Made by a program: the position numbers and the translations under genes
Shown here: in pieces, positions 25,792-33,747 of the stretch
Position numbering within the stretch: the first letter of the stretch is position 1
Layout: the number at the start of each line of letters is the position of its first letter
From: Sediminivirga luteola
GTDB taxonomy: Bacteria; Actinomycetota; Actinomycetes; Actinomycetales; Brevibacteriaceae
Assembly (NCBI RefSeq): GCF_014639315.1
Contig: NZ_BMFY01000020.1
Location: forward strand, 1 to 50,840
Direction: 5' to 3'
Length of the DNA stretch: 50,840 nt
Notes under the pieces: generated by a model
Databases searched by the model: none
Told to the model about the DNA's origin: nothing
The model's input: the letters and a program-made list of their open reading frames with translations, nothing else

Positions 25792-26742
25792 ATGGCCGCG
25801 ACACGGGAGAACACCCAGGCGGCGCGGGAGGCGAAACTCGACGAGCTGCACAAGAAGCTGACCGGCGCGGTCGAACAGCTCGTCTCCGGGGACGACTGGG
25901 CGCGGGCGCTCGCGTTCGCGGCTCGGTTCAGGGCCAGATCGTTCTCGAACACACTGCTGATCTGGGTCCAGCACCAGGGCGCCTACGAAGCAGGCCGGGT
26001 ACCGGAGCCGATGCCGTCGTATGTGGCCGGGTACCGGGAGTGGAAGACCCTGGGCCGGCAGGTCGAGAAGGGGCAGGCCGGGTACCAGATTCTCGCGCCG
26101 GTCACCGGCCGGTTCGCCTCATCGAACCCAGCTGATGCGGAGTCGTGGCGGCGCCTGGGCAAGGGTGAGAGGCCCCGGCCGGGCGAGGTGGTCCGGTCGA
26201 AGATGATCACCGTCCGCCCCGCCTACGTGTGGGACGCCTCCCAGACTGCTGGCGAGCCGCTCCCGGAGCCTCCGGCGCCGACGCTGCTGGAAGGCGAGGC
26301 CCCCACCGGTCTCTGGGACGGGCTGGCCGACCACGTGCGCGCTCAGGGGTTTGAGGGGGTCCGGGTGCCGCACGAGGGCATGATCCATGGCGCCAACGGC
26401 GTCACCGATTACACCGCGAAGACGGTGGCGGTCCGGGAGAACATGGACCCTGCCGCGCAGGTGAAAACGCTCGCCCACGAACTCGGCCACGTCCTGCTGC
26501 ACGGTCCCGACAACGACGAGGCGCGTCAGCATCGCGGCATCGGGGAGGTCGAGGCGGAATCGGTCGCGCTGATGATCGGCGCCGCCCACGGCATGGACAC
26601 TTCCGGCTACACGATCCCGTACGTCTCCACGTGGGCAGCGCGGGTGGATGCAAAGAGCCCGGCGAGATCGTCAAGGCCACCGGTGAGCGAGTCCGCAAGA
26701 CGGCACTGGGAATCCTGGACCGGCTCGACACCGCACAAGTGA
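25792..26742 (+). CDS. ArdC-like antirestriction protein, frameshifted C-terminus
   Basis: A 316-residue protein with an N-terminal ArdC ssDNA-binding domain (LSGDDWARALAFAARF region, SNTLLIWVQHQGA, GYREWKTLGRQVEKGQ) and a C-terminal zinc-metallopeptidase-like domain containing LAHELGHVLLHG plus a downstream acidic EVEAES. ArdC proteins protect incoming conjugative DNA from restriction. After VDAKSP the frame turns into unrelated Arg/Ser sequence. The family-like continuation (GEIVKATGERVRKTALGILDRL) is in another frame from about 26661 to the stop at 26909. A single missing base in the CCCGG run near 26658-26662 explains this. The domains themselves are intact, so function may persist. Confidence 0.85.
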   Translation: MAATRENTQAAREAKLDELHKKLTGAVEQLVSGDDWARALAFAARFRARSFSNTLLIWVQHQGAYEAGRVPEPMPSYVAGYREWKTLGRQVEKGQAGYQILAPVTGRFASSNPADAESWRRLGKGERPRPGEVVRSKMITVRPAYVWDASQTAGEPLPEPPAPTLLEGEAPTGLWDGLADHVRAQGFEGVRVPHEGMIHGANGVTDYTAKTVAVRENMDPAAQVKTLAHELGHVLLHGPDNDEARQHRGIGEVEAESVALMIGAAHGMDTSGYTIPYVSTWAARVDAKSPARSSRPPVSESARRHWESWTGSTPHK

Positions 26743-26908
26743 CCGACGGCGCCCCGCCCGGCCTGGACCGCGAGGCACCACAGCGCGAGGAGACTTCGCG
26801 CAAGCAGCCGACCCACGAGACCCCTGTGTCGCGCCGGGTCACGCCGCTGCCCGAGCCCGAGACCGGAATGGTCACCGCATCCTCGAAGGCACAGTCGCGG
26901 GCTTTGTG

Positions 26909-27475
26909 ATGGCCTCGGTGGATGCTGTCGCCAGCCTGCTGATACGCGCAACCAGCTCGTGGGCGGTCTCGGTCGTGGCGCGGGACCTGGCCGTCGCCGG
27001 GGTGCCAGTGTTCCCGTGCCTGCCTGGTGGGAAGCGTCCGCTGACTGAGCATGGCTTCCACGACGCCACCACCGACCTCGAACAGATCGTGGCGTGGTGG
27101 CAGAAGCACCCGACCGCGAACCTCGCCGTGCCCACCGGCGCGGCATCCGGCGTGATGGTGGTCGATGTCGACGTCCACGGGCCCGTCGACGGCTACCGGG
27201 CGTTCGAGCGCGCCCACCGGACGGGGCTGGTGTCGGGGTGGCAGTTCCTCGTGGCGACGCCATCGGGTGGGATGCACGCCTACTACCCGGCCACACCAGA
27301 TCGGGAACAGCGGTCGTGGCAGGCCGCGCGCGCCGGTATCGATTTCCGTGGTGATGGCGGCTACATCCTCCCCGGAGGGCCCAGGTACCGTAGTTTGAGC
27401 CTATCAGCGCCTTCGGGTGCGCCCCTGTCCTCTCCGAGTTGCGCTATAGCGCTCGTCCCTGTTCTCTGCGCATGA
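26909..27475 (+). pseudogene. Truncated bifunctional DNA primase/polymerase (prim-pol)
   Basis: A 188-residue N-terminal part of a prim-pol (PF09250-type) replication protein. The archaeo-eukaryotic primase core is visible: PVFPCLPGGKRPLTEHGFHDATTD, the acidic catalytic motif VVDVDVHGPVDGY and GGMHAYYP. It stops being recognisable after GDGGYILPGG at about 27384. The last 30 residues are shadow sequence leading into the converging relaxase 3' end. Full family members are longer and often fused to a helicase. The ATG overlaps the stop of the frameshifted ArdC reading frame (TGATG), so ArdC and prim-pol once formed an operon. Confidence 0.75.
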
Positions 27476-29318
27476 CCTTGCGCTCTGCGCGGGCACTGCT
27501 CCCGCGGGTGATGTCGCCTGCTCGCTCAAGTGCACTGCGGGCTCGGGCAGCGTCGATCTTCTGTGCGGTTGTCGCGTCCGCCGTGCCCAGTGGTGTGTCA
27601 TCGGTGATGCCATAGCGGTCCCGGTAGGCAGCCACAGTGCGGGCGTGGCGCCGCCAGCTCAATGCCTTGCGCGGATCACCAGGTGGCGTACCGAGTGCCT
27701 TCGTCCAAGTGGCCTTCTCGTCGAGGGCGATACCGAGCACAACGTCGGCCCGCTGCTCGATCAACTCGCGTCGTTCATCGAGCGCTTGGCGCATGTCCTC
27801 GGGCATCGATCCTCCAGCGTGTGGGATGAGTCCTGCGATCAGTCGTGGTGCCTTGCGGGTACGGCCCGATCCTGCTGGCCGTGCGGTGGAGCGCGCGACG
27901 CGGTAATGGAGGACGGAGGCGATGTCGTCGGCATCATCGAACCCGCGAGCGGCCACGAGGCGAGGGAGCAAGCGGCCGAGGTCGTGGTTGTTGGCCTCTG
28001 CTCGGCGGAGTTCCGCGGTCAGTGCCCCGAAGGCGTCGGACTCGATCACCGTGTTGGCCTGTTCCTCGCTGAGACCCGAGTCGCGGATGAGGGTGGCCCA
28101 GCGGTCGTGCTGGGCTGCGGCGGCGATGGTCTCGTACTCAGCAGCAAGCTGCGCGATCGAGCCCCAGTGTGCGTGTTCGGCGGTGATGGTCTCGTGCGCG
28201 GACAGCTCGGCCCCGACGTGTTGCAGGACGCCATACAGGACGGACCGGCCAGTGGCGTCGGGGGTGTCGCCCGGATGCGGCTCGGCGTGAGCGTCGTCAG
28301 GCCGGTCCAGCACCACGTAGGCCTGGTTGGCGTGCTTGCCGCGGGTCATCGCGACGTAGAAGTTCTCCCTCGTGGTCGTCGGTTCCACCAGGACGTGTGC
28401 GGTGTCGACGGTGACGCCCTGCACCCTGTGCGCCGTGACCGCGTAACCCAGATCGACGTGGTCGGACACATACGACGCAGGCAGGACGATCGAGCCGCCG
28501 AACCTGCGCCCAATGGGGCGGATCGTGACCGACCCGTCGTCGCGAACGCCGGTGATGGTCCAGGCATCGCCGTTGCGCACCCAAGTCTTCTCGTTGCGTA
28601 GGCGGCGGTCGTTGCGTCGGGTGATGATCGTGTCCCCAACCCCGGCGATGGCGCCGTCGTTCAACTCGACCTCCCGACCCGGCTTCAGGGTGCCGTCGAG
28701 AATCAGGTCCGCACGAGCACGCTGATTGAGGGCGGTCACGTCGTCGCGGGTCTCAGCGACCAGCACCGACACCAACCCCTGGTCGCGGTCTGCGCGCCAG
28801 GCGGTGTAGGCCGCATCGGTCATCGCCTCGGCGTCACCGTCGCGGACGCGGTCGTGGTCGAGGTAGGTGTCGATCACCTGCGTACGTCCGTGGCGCAGGG
28901 CCAGGGAGGCGGTCTTCTCCCAGGCGTTGGTGAAGCGGTGTACGTCGACGAGCTCGGGCGCATCGTCACGGTCACCGACGAGGAGCCCGAACGCGCCACC
29001 AGCGTCCACGGACTGGAGCTGGGCGAAGTCGCCCACCAGGAGCACTTTCGCGCCGGCCCGTTCGGCCAGGTGGGTGATCCGATCCAAGGACAGGGTTCCG
29101 GCGAGGGAGGCTTCGTCGATGATCACAAGCTGACCCGCCCGAAAGTCCTCGCCGTGGACGAGGTGGTTCTGCCACCACTTCGCCGTGTTCTCGCATCTGA
29201 TCCCGAGGTCGTCGGCGAGCACCTGCGCGGCCACCGCGGACGGTGCGAGCCCAACCACTGAGCCCTTGCCGTGTTCCTTCTCCCACGCCCGCCGCAGCGC
29301 GGACATCGCCGTCGTCTT
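27444..29318 (-). pseudogene. MobF relaxase copy 2, C-terminal helicase half
   Basis: 624 codons of the RecD-like helicase half of a MobF relaxase. It starts in the middle of Walker A (lysine codon at 29318-29316, KTTAMSALRRAW) and runs to a normal stop. The sequence closely follows the second half of the intact copy at 8016, including VIIDEASLAGTLSLDRI and AHRVQGVTVDTAHVLVEPTTTRENFYVAMTRG. The N-terminal half lies at 39080-40758. The two were separated by insertion of the element at 29317-39081, and rejoining gives an in-frame 1183-residue protein. Without its own start this half is probably silent. Confidence 0.92.
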
Positions 29319-29338
29319 GTCGACGTGTCGGGTTTGAC
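29309..29338. other. Left attachment junction of integrated element
   Basis: Relaxase sequence ends at GCCGTCGTC, then the crossover dinucleotide TT (29317-29318), then the element arm GTCGACGTGTCGGGTTTGAC (29319-29338). The arm is nearly the inverse of the right-end arm. The integrase start codon lies only 34 bp further in. Confidence 0.88.
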
Positions 29339-29371
29339 CGGCGTACCTACCAGGCAACGAGGGAGGTCGTT

Positions 29372-30859
29372 ATGGACGGCACAGGATCAGGCAGCAACGG
29401 TGTGGAGCAGGTGGTGGTGTACCTGCGCATCTCCGAGGATCGTACCGGCGCGGAGGCCGGGGTCGAACGGCAGCGCCAGGACTGCCTGGAAACGTGCGCG
29501 AGGCTCGGGATCACTGATCCGGCGATCTTCATGGACAACGACATCTCCGCCTACTCTGGCAAGAAGCGCCCCGGCTACCTCGAGTTGTTGGAGCGGGTGA
29601 AGCTCGGGCCGTCGCGGATCGTGGTGTGGCACGTGGACAGGCTCTACCGTCGCCCCCGCGAGCTGGAAGATCTCATCGACCTCGTAGAGACGCACCCGAT
29701 CCACATCGAGACGGTCAAGGGCGGCGCGTTCGACCTGAATACCCACGAAGGCAGGCTCATGGCGCGCCAGCTCGTCGCGATCGCCTCCTACGAGTCCGGG
29801 CATAAGGCCGACCGGATCAGGCGCGCGAACCAGCAGAAAGCCGAACGCGGCGACTGGCACGGCGGCGCGAAGTACGGGTACGGCGTCGGCGGCGTCCTCA
29901 TCCCCGAAGAAGCAGCCGTTATCCGTGAGATGGCCGACAGGTTCCTCGCGGGGCAGTCGGTGCGACAGATCACGAGGTGGCTCAACCGGGACGGCGGGCC
30001 AGTGCCTCCGTCGAAGGGGAAAAGCCGGTTGAACGTGTGGCACGAGAGCACCGTCGGCTCAATCCTGTGCTCAGCGCGAATCTCCGGCCAGCGCGCCTAC
30101 GAACCGGCGTCGAAGACGACCGCGACGTGGGAGCGCCGTGACCGGGCGATCCTCGGGCCAGGGAACTGGGAAGCTATCATCACCCCCGAAGAGACGGCGC
30201 GTATCCGGGCGGTGTTCAACCACCCCGACCGGCGGGTCGGCCGCTCCTCCAAGAGCCTCCTGGCGGGGCTGATCACCTGCGGCAAGTGCGGCAACACGCT
30301 CGTCTCCTCCGGGCTGCACCGGGGCGAGACCTCGATCGGGAAGCGACGCTTCTACCGCTGCCTCCCCCTCCCCGGCAGGCCCGAGCGTGGCGGGCTCGTC
30401 GTGTCCGCGCACGGCATCGAAACCCTCGTAAGCGAGGCAATGGTCACCCGCCTGGCCGCAACCACCCTGCCCGCTGCTGCGCCGGGTGAGGATGCGGGAG
30501 TGTCGGCGGCGATGGAACAGATCACCGCCGCACGCCAGCGCATGGAGGACATGGCCCGCGACTACGGCGCAGGCCTCCTCTCGCGCACCGAGCTGCACGC
30601 CGCGAAGACCGCCGCCACCGCGACCATCAGCAGTGCGGAACTCGTGCTCGGGCGTAGCGCGAAGTCGTCGGCGTTGAAGGGTATCCCCATCGGTGACGAG
30701 GAGGCGTTGCGGGCGGCGTGGGATGAGGAGTGGTCGATCCCGCAGAAGCGCGCGATCATCGCTGCCCTGATCGACACCCTCGTCGTCAAACCAGCACCGG
30801 TTAGCAAGCGCGGGGCGAGGTTCCGGCCCGAACGGGTGGAACTCACCTTCAAGGCCTGA
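29372..30859 (+). CDS. Serine recombinase (site-specific integrase)
   Basis: A 495-residue serine integrase. The N-terminal catalytic domain has the nucleophile in YLRISEDRTGAE (Ser21), followed by VWHVDRLYRRPRELEDLI and the helix region ARQLVAIASYESGHKADRI. A recombinase domain and a zinc ribbon (CGKCG, then a later Cys) follow, then a helical C-terminal stretch (residues ~370-430) that probably forms the coiled coil. The ATG at 29372 follows GGGAGG with five bases spacing; the longer open frame runs back through the attachment site. Its position beside the left junction and the matching symmetric arms make it the enzyme that inserted this element. Confidence 0.92.
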   Translation: MDGTGSGSNGVEQVVVYLRISEDRTGAEAGVERQRQDCLETCARLGITDPAIFMDNDISAYSGKKRPGYLELLERVKLGPSRIVVWHVDRLYRRPRELEDLIDLVETHPIHIETVKGGAFDLNTHEGRLMARQLVAIASYESGHKADRIRRANQQKAERGDWHGGAKYGYGVGGVLIPEEAAVIREMADRFLAGQSVRQITRWLNRDGGPVPPSKGKSRLNVWHESTVGSILCSARISGQRAYEPASKTTATWERRDRAILGPGNWEAIITPEETARIRAVFNHPDRRVGRSSKSLLAGLITCGKCGNTLVSSGLHRGETSIGKRRFYRCLPLPGRPERGGLVVSAHGIETLVSEAMVTRLAATTLPAAAPGEDAGVSAAMEQITAARQRMEDMARDYGAGLLSRTELHAAKTAATATISSAELVLGRSAKSSALKGIPIGDEEALRAAWDEEWSIPQKRAIIAALIDTLVVKPAPVSKRGARFRPERVELTFKA

Positions 30860-30873
30860 CCCCGCCATGGCAA

Positions 30874-30908
30874 GAGCGTCGCCGCCCCGATGAAGGACGG
30901 CGGCGCTC
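30874..30908. terminator. Candidate terminator hairpin after integrase
   Basis: GAGCGTCGCCG and CGGCGGCGCTC form an 11-bp stem with one wobble pair around a 13-base loop. It starts 15 bp after the integrase stop, between it and a possible convergent small gene. There is no strong T-run, so intrinsic termination is likely but not certain. Confidence 0.5.
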
Positions 30909-30919
30909 GTGCGTACTGC

Positions 30920-31132
30920 TCAGCGTTCGGGGCGGGTCAGCACACGGAGCTTAGCTAGCGTCACCGGATCACTCACGCCGACCGGCACCCCGGAACGCTC
31001 ACAGGCCTGGCGCGTCCACGCCGCCACGTTGAAGCCCGGCGGCAGACCGTTCCGCGCCTGACCCCGCCGCTCACGGGTCGAAGGAGTCACGGTGCTTCTG
31101 GGTGTGCTGGGTGATGCTGTGGTCGCCTTCAT
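30920..31132 (-). CDS. Small hypothetical protein
   Basis: A 70-residue frame from ATG 31132, with a GTG at 31162 also possible. The N-terminus is Ser/Thr/Arg-rich; the C-terminal 45 residues (LPPGFNVAAWTRQACERSGVPVG, then VSDPVTLAKLRVL) look like a compact helical domain. No family is recognised and no clear ribosome-binding site precedes it. Two copies of a palindromic motif lie just upstream, and a hairpin terminator lies beyond its 3' end, which supports a real, regulated gene. In this position, beside the integrase, a recombination directionality factor or regulator is conceivable but unproven. Confidence 0.4.
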   Translation of the reverse strand: MKATTASPSTPRSTVTPSTRERRGQARNGLPPGFNVAAWTRQACERSGVPVGVSDPVTLAKLRVLTRPER

Positions 31133-31157
31133 GCCAGACAGGTACGCACCACAAACC

Positions 31158-31201
31158 ACCACATGTGGTACCCACGCTCACATCAAGATACTACATGTGG
31201 T
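31158..31201. promoter_or_regulatory. Paired palindromic operator-like sites
   Basis: A perfect palindrome ACCACATGTGGT (31158-31169) and a near copy ACTACATGTGGT (31190-31201) are centred 32 bp apart, about three helical turns. They lie immediately upstream of the small minus-strand gene. TAGTAT overlapping the distal site could be a -10 element for the minus strand. Confidence 0.55.
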
Positions 31202-31219
31202 TCCGGTCGGGCTCACGGT

Positions 31220-32086
31220 TCAGGGGTCGCTTCGGGGCTTGCCTGCCCAGATAGCGGCCAACACACCGGTGTCGCAGCGCAAGGAGTCGAGGGGTTCCCC
31301 GTCGAGGAGGCGCAGGAGAACCCCGTCACCGGTCGGGGTACCCGCGTGCTTCTTGTCAGGGTGCCCGAGCACGATGCGCAGCAGCGCCGACCACGACCTC
31401 GCAGGTATGTCGAGAAGCACAGAGATGGCGTGGTCGCGGCGCAGCACCTCGACTGCGTTCGCGCGAGAGCTCAGGTCGGCAAGCCGGTAGGCGACATGTT
31501 CTACGCAGTCGGCGACGAGCACCGCATCCCAGCCCGTCGAGGCGAACAACTCCACTATCGCCGACAACGCGGCGGCGACGCGGGTGCTGGTGTCGTCGGC
31601 GTCGTCTTCGTTGTCGGTCGCGGGGTTGACCGCGAAGGCCGGGTGGTAGTCGGCCAGGTGCTCGCGCTCGGCGAACCGGATCGCGTCGTGGAAACCGGCG
31701 ACCCGGGACGTGTGACGTACCTTCCCGGATGAGACCAGCATTCCCGCTGCCCGAAGCTCGACGCCGCAGGTGATCTGCACCGCCCGAGTCACCACCGCCC
31801 ACGGGTTCCGAGCTTTCCGGGTCGAGGGGGCGAGCATCACTTCGAATGCGGCTGAGGCAATCTCCCACGGGTCAAGGCCGTGCTTCCGTGCTAAGTGTCT
31901 GTATCGGACGGCGGTGTATCGCATAAGTTCCGCCGCCTCGCGATCATGCCGCCAGGCCTCTGGTCCGGACTCGTGGAGTCGAATCAGCAGGGCGCCGAGC
32001 GCCTCCGGGTCTTCGAGGTCGTGACTGGCGGAGCCGGTTTGTGCCGGAGCGTCGTTGCTGTCGGCGGGTGAAGTGTGTTCGGTCAC
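31220..32086 (-). CDS. Hypothetical protein, sigma-factor-like helical segment
   Basis: A 288-residue soluble protein, with an acidic Ser/Thr-rich first 25 residues. The block MRYTAVRYRHLARKHGLDPW followed by EIASAAFEVML and NPWAVVTRAVQI resembles region 2 of ECF sigma factors in spacing, but no family can be named with confidence. An acidic run NEDDADDTS separates this from a second helical part. The start is GTG at 32086, with GGGAGGTG five bases upstream. That ribosome-binding site pairs with an upstream CACCTCC, suggesting translational control. It lies inside the integrated element. Confidence 0.6.
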   Translation of the reverse strand: MTEHTSPADSNDAPAQTGSASHDLEDPEALGALLIRLHESGPEAWRHDREAAELMRYTAVRYRHLARKHGLDPWEIASAAFEVMLAPSTRKARNPWAVVTRAVQITCGVELRAAGMLVSSGKVRHTSRVAGFHDAIRFAEREHLADYHPAFAVNPATDNEDDADDTSTRVAAALSAIVELFASTGWDAVLVADCVEHVAYRLADLSSRANAVEVLRRDHAISVLLDIPARSWSALLRIVLGHPDKKHAGTPTGDGVLLRLLDGEPLDSLRCDTGVLAAIWAGKPRSDP

Positions 32087-32091
32087 GGTGG

Positions 32092-32111
32092 CACCTCCCG
32101 TGAAGGAGGTG
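32092..32111 (-). promoter_or_regulatory. Hairpin sequestering a ribosome-binding site
   Basis: On the minus strand CACCTCC (32111-32105) and GGAGGTG (32098-32092) form a perfect 7-bp stem with a 6-base loop. The 3' arm contains the Shine-Dalgarno sequence of the gene starting at 32086. Confidence 0.5.
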
Positions 32112-32339
32112 GCCCACCAGGGTCCAAACTCGGACGATCGCTAGCGTGGCCGCGATGCCTGCTGTCACGGGCGAGTGCGCCGCGTATGCCACGCCGTGCA
32201 AGGTCTTGACGCCGGTGGCACGGTTGTCAGGAGCCGGTCGCGCTCAGTGGCCGAACCGCTGGCATCGGAGATGAGCGCACGGTGCCGTTCGTTGACTCAG
32301 CTTCGTGAACCTCTGATGATCGGTCCGCGGTGTGGTGTT

Positions 32340-32666
32340 TCAGTCGCGGAGCGGTCGGCCGGTCGCGTCGGTGAGGAAGCGGCGGTCGCGGGTGAGGATC
32401 AGGATGCCTTCGATGATGGCCCATATCCATCCGATGCCGAACGTGATGATGGTGACGCTGATCTGCGCGATTCCGATGGCGGTGTATCCGAGGTAGAAGC
32501 GGTGGACTCCGGCCCAGCCGAGCGTGAGGGCGAAGACTCCGGCTGCGATTCGGCTTCGTGCGTCGGGATCGAGGTGCTCGTGCGGGGTTGCGGCGTTGAC
32601 TCCTTGTTGTCCGCCGCCAGGGACGCCAGAGTCGGGCTGGGGAGGTTCGATCGGCGTGGTGGACAT
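32340..32666 (-). CDS. TM2-domain membrane protein
   Basis: A 108-residue protein with a Pro/Gly-rich N-terminus and a TM2 domain: the first helix AAGVFALTLGWAGVHRFYLGYTAIG with the conserved HRFYLG turn, then a second helix ISVTIITFGIGWIWAIIEGILIL. TM2 proteins are small bacterial membrane proteins with no assigned biochemical role. It is third in line after the membrane protein and flavodoxin genes on the minus strand, with a 45-bp gap from flavodoxin. Confidence 0.8.
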   Translation of the reverse strand: MSTTPIEPPQPDSGVPGGGQQGVNAATPHEHLDPDARSRIAAGVFALTLGWAGVHRFYLGYTAIGIAQISVTIITFGIGWIWAIIEGILILTRDRRFLTDATGRPLRD

Positions 32667-32711
32667 CGTGTGTTGTTCTTTCTGTTGGATCGGCCGGGGT
32701 CGTACAGACGG

Positions 32712-33185
32712 TCAGGTGAGGGAGGTTCCCCAGTTATTGGCACGCTCGATTTCTCCGTCGGCAAGGGGGCCTTCGGTTCCGCGGACTGTGAAGTCTTCGC
32801 GGCCGACGACTGTGGCGTTGAGCTTGCGGAGGCGCTTTTCGATGGCTTTGCTCGCCGACCCGGAGAAGATGCCCCCGGTGATGGTGGAGAACGCGGCAAC
32901 GCGTTGCCCGGCCAGGCTCGTAAGCGCGTCGAGCCACTCCGCAATGCCGGTGTCGTTGGGGTGGCCGCCTTTTGCGCGCGCCTGGTGACGGGTCGCCGCC
33001 TTGGGCAGGCCCATGCTGTGCGTGGGTGAGCCGACGAGGAGCAGGTCGAATCCCTGGGGCGTGGGGGCATCGGCCGCTTGAATGACCTCGATGTCAGCGC
33101 CGCCGGTACGCAGTCCGTCCGCGATGGCGTGCGCGATCTGCTCGGTGTTGCCGAAGCAGGTCTCGATGACGATCAGCGCTTTCAT
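32712..33185 (-). CDS. Flavodoxin-family protein
   Basis: A 157-residue flavodoxin fold. The FMN phosphate loop is visible as ETCFGNTEQIAHAIADGL (residues 8-25), where the usual TGNT is CFGNT. GFDLLLVGSPTHSMGLPKAA forms the second FMN loop. A GIFSGSASKAIEKRLRKL segment follows. It is a cytoplasmic electron carrier or flavin sensor, and its partner is not shown by the sequence. The ATG overlaps the TGA of the upstream membrane-protein gene, so the two are coupled. It probably falls under control of the divergent TetR protein. Confidence 0.83.
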   Translation of the reverse strand: MKALIVIETCFGNTEQIAHAIADGLRTGGADIEVIQAADAPTPQGFDLLLVGSPTHSMGLPKAATRHQARAKGGHPNDTGIAEWLDALTSLAGQRVAAFSTITGGIFSGSASKAIEKRLRKLNATVVGREDFTVRGTEGPLADGEIERANNWGTSLT

Positions 33186-33679
33186 CAGTGTTCCTTACTG
33201 TCAGGGCTGGAAACGGGAGGTCGCGCGGGGGTCGACCGTCGCCAGAGGATCTCGGCAACTCCCCAGCAGATGGCGAGGATCAGAAGAAGCGGGATCAGCC
33301 GACCCAAGCTTGGGGCGACTAGCGCGATGATCGTCCCGAGCATCGCTGCGATGCGCCAGTCTTTGCGTCGCATCCACACCGCGAGCGTCACGAGGATCGC
33401 GGCACCGACCCCGAGCGCGGCGTGCCAGAACGTCTTGTCCGTGTTGCCGTCGAAGAGTGCTTCGTGATCGGCGCTCTTGACCAGCGCGGTGGAGGCACCT
33501 AGCACGACTTGGAGATATACGAGGAGAGCAAAGGCGCCGAGAGCGAGGCCCCCGCGTTTCGTCTTGCTCCGGTGGACGGCCTCCACAATCAGCACGCCCG
33601 CAGCGACGCATCCGACGATGAGGACGAGCCATGAGTTCGTCGTGTGCACGTACCGGAGCACGGTGGCGAAGGTGTCCAA
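33185..33679 (-). CDS. Hypothetical membrane protein
   Basis: A 164-residue protein with four to five hydrophobic segments (about residues 15-34, 45-64, 87-103, 113-124 and 126-142) and a charged Pro/Ser-rich tail. The first part, RYVHTTNSWLVLIVG, resembles small cytochrome-like or DoxX-like membrane proteins in having His near the first helix, but no family is recognised. It is the first gene of the minus-strand operon with flavodoxin and TM2. It is separated from the TetR gene by a 68-bp divergent promoter region with an inverted repeat. Confidence 0.65.
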   Translation of the reverse strand: MDTFATVLRYVHTTNSWLVLIVGCVAAGVLIVEAVHRSKTKRGGLALGAFALLVYLQVVLGASTALVKSADHEALFDGNTDKTFWHAALGVGAAILVTLAVWMRRKDWRIAAMLGTIIALVAPSLGRLIPLLLILAICWGVAEILWRRSTPARPPVSSPDSKEH

Positions 33680-33707
33680 GGTAGGTCCTCTCCTCTTGTT
33701 TAGGTAC

Positions 33708-33726
33708 TTGGTATTTGTAGTACCAA
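33708..33726. promoter_or_regulatory. Candidate TetR operator
   Basis: TTGGTA-N7-TACCAA is a perfect 6-bp inverted repeat. It is centred between the divergent TetR gene (start 33748) and the membrane-protein/flavodoxin operon (start 33679), a standard arrangement for TetR autoregulation and control of the neighbour. Confidence 0.6.
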
Positions 33727-33747
33727 TAGACTGATAGAGTAGCCGTT

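Noticed and set aside
27645-28601. 318-codon plus-strand frame
   Set aside because: Shadow of the C-terminal MobF half, equivalent to the shadow frame in the intact copy.
29243-29371. Upstream extension of the integrase frame
   Set aside because: It reads back through the attachment junction into relaxase DNA; GGGAGG before ATG 29372 sets the start.
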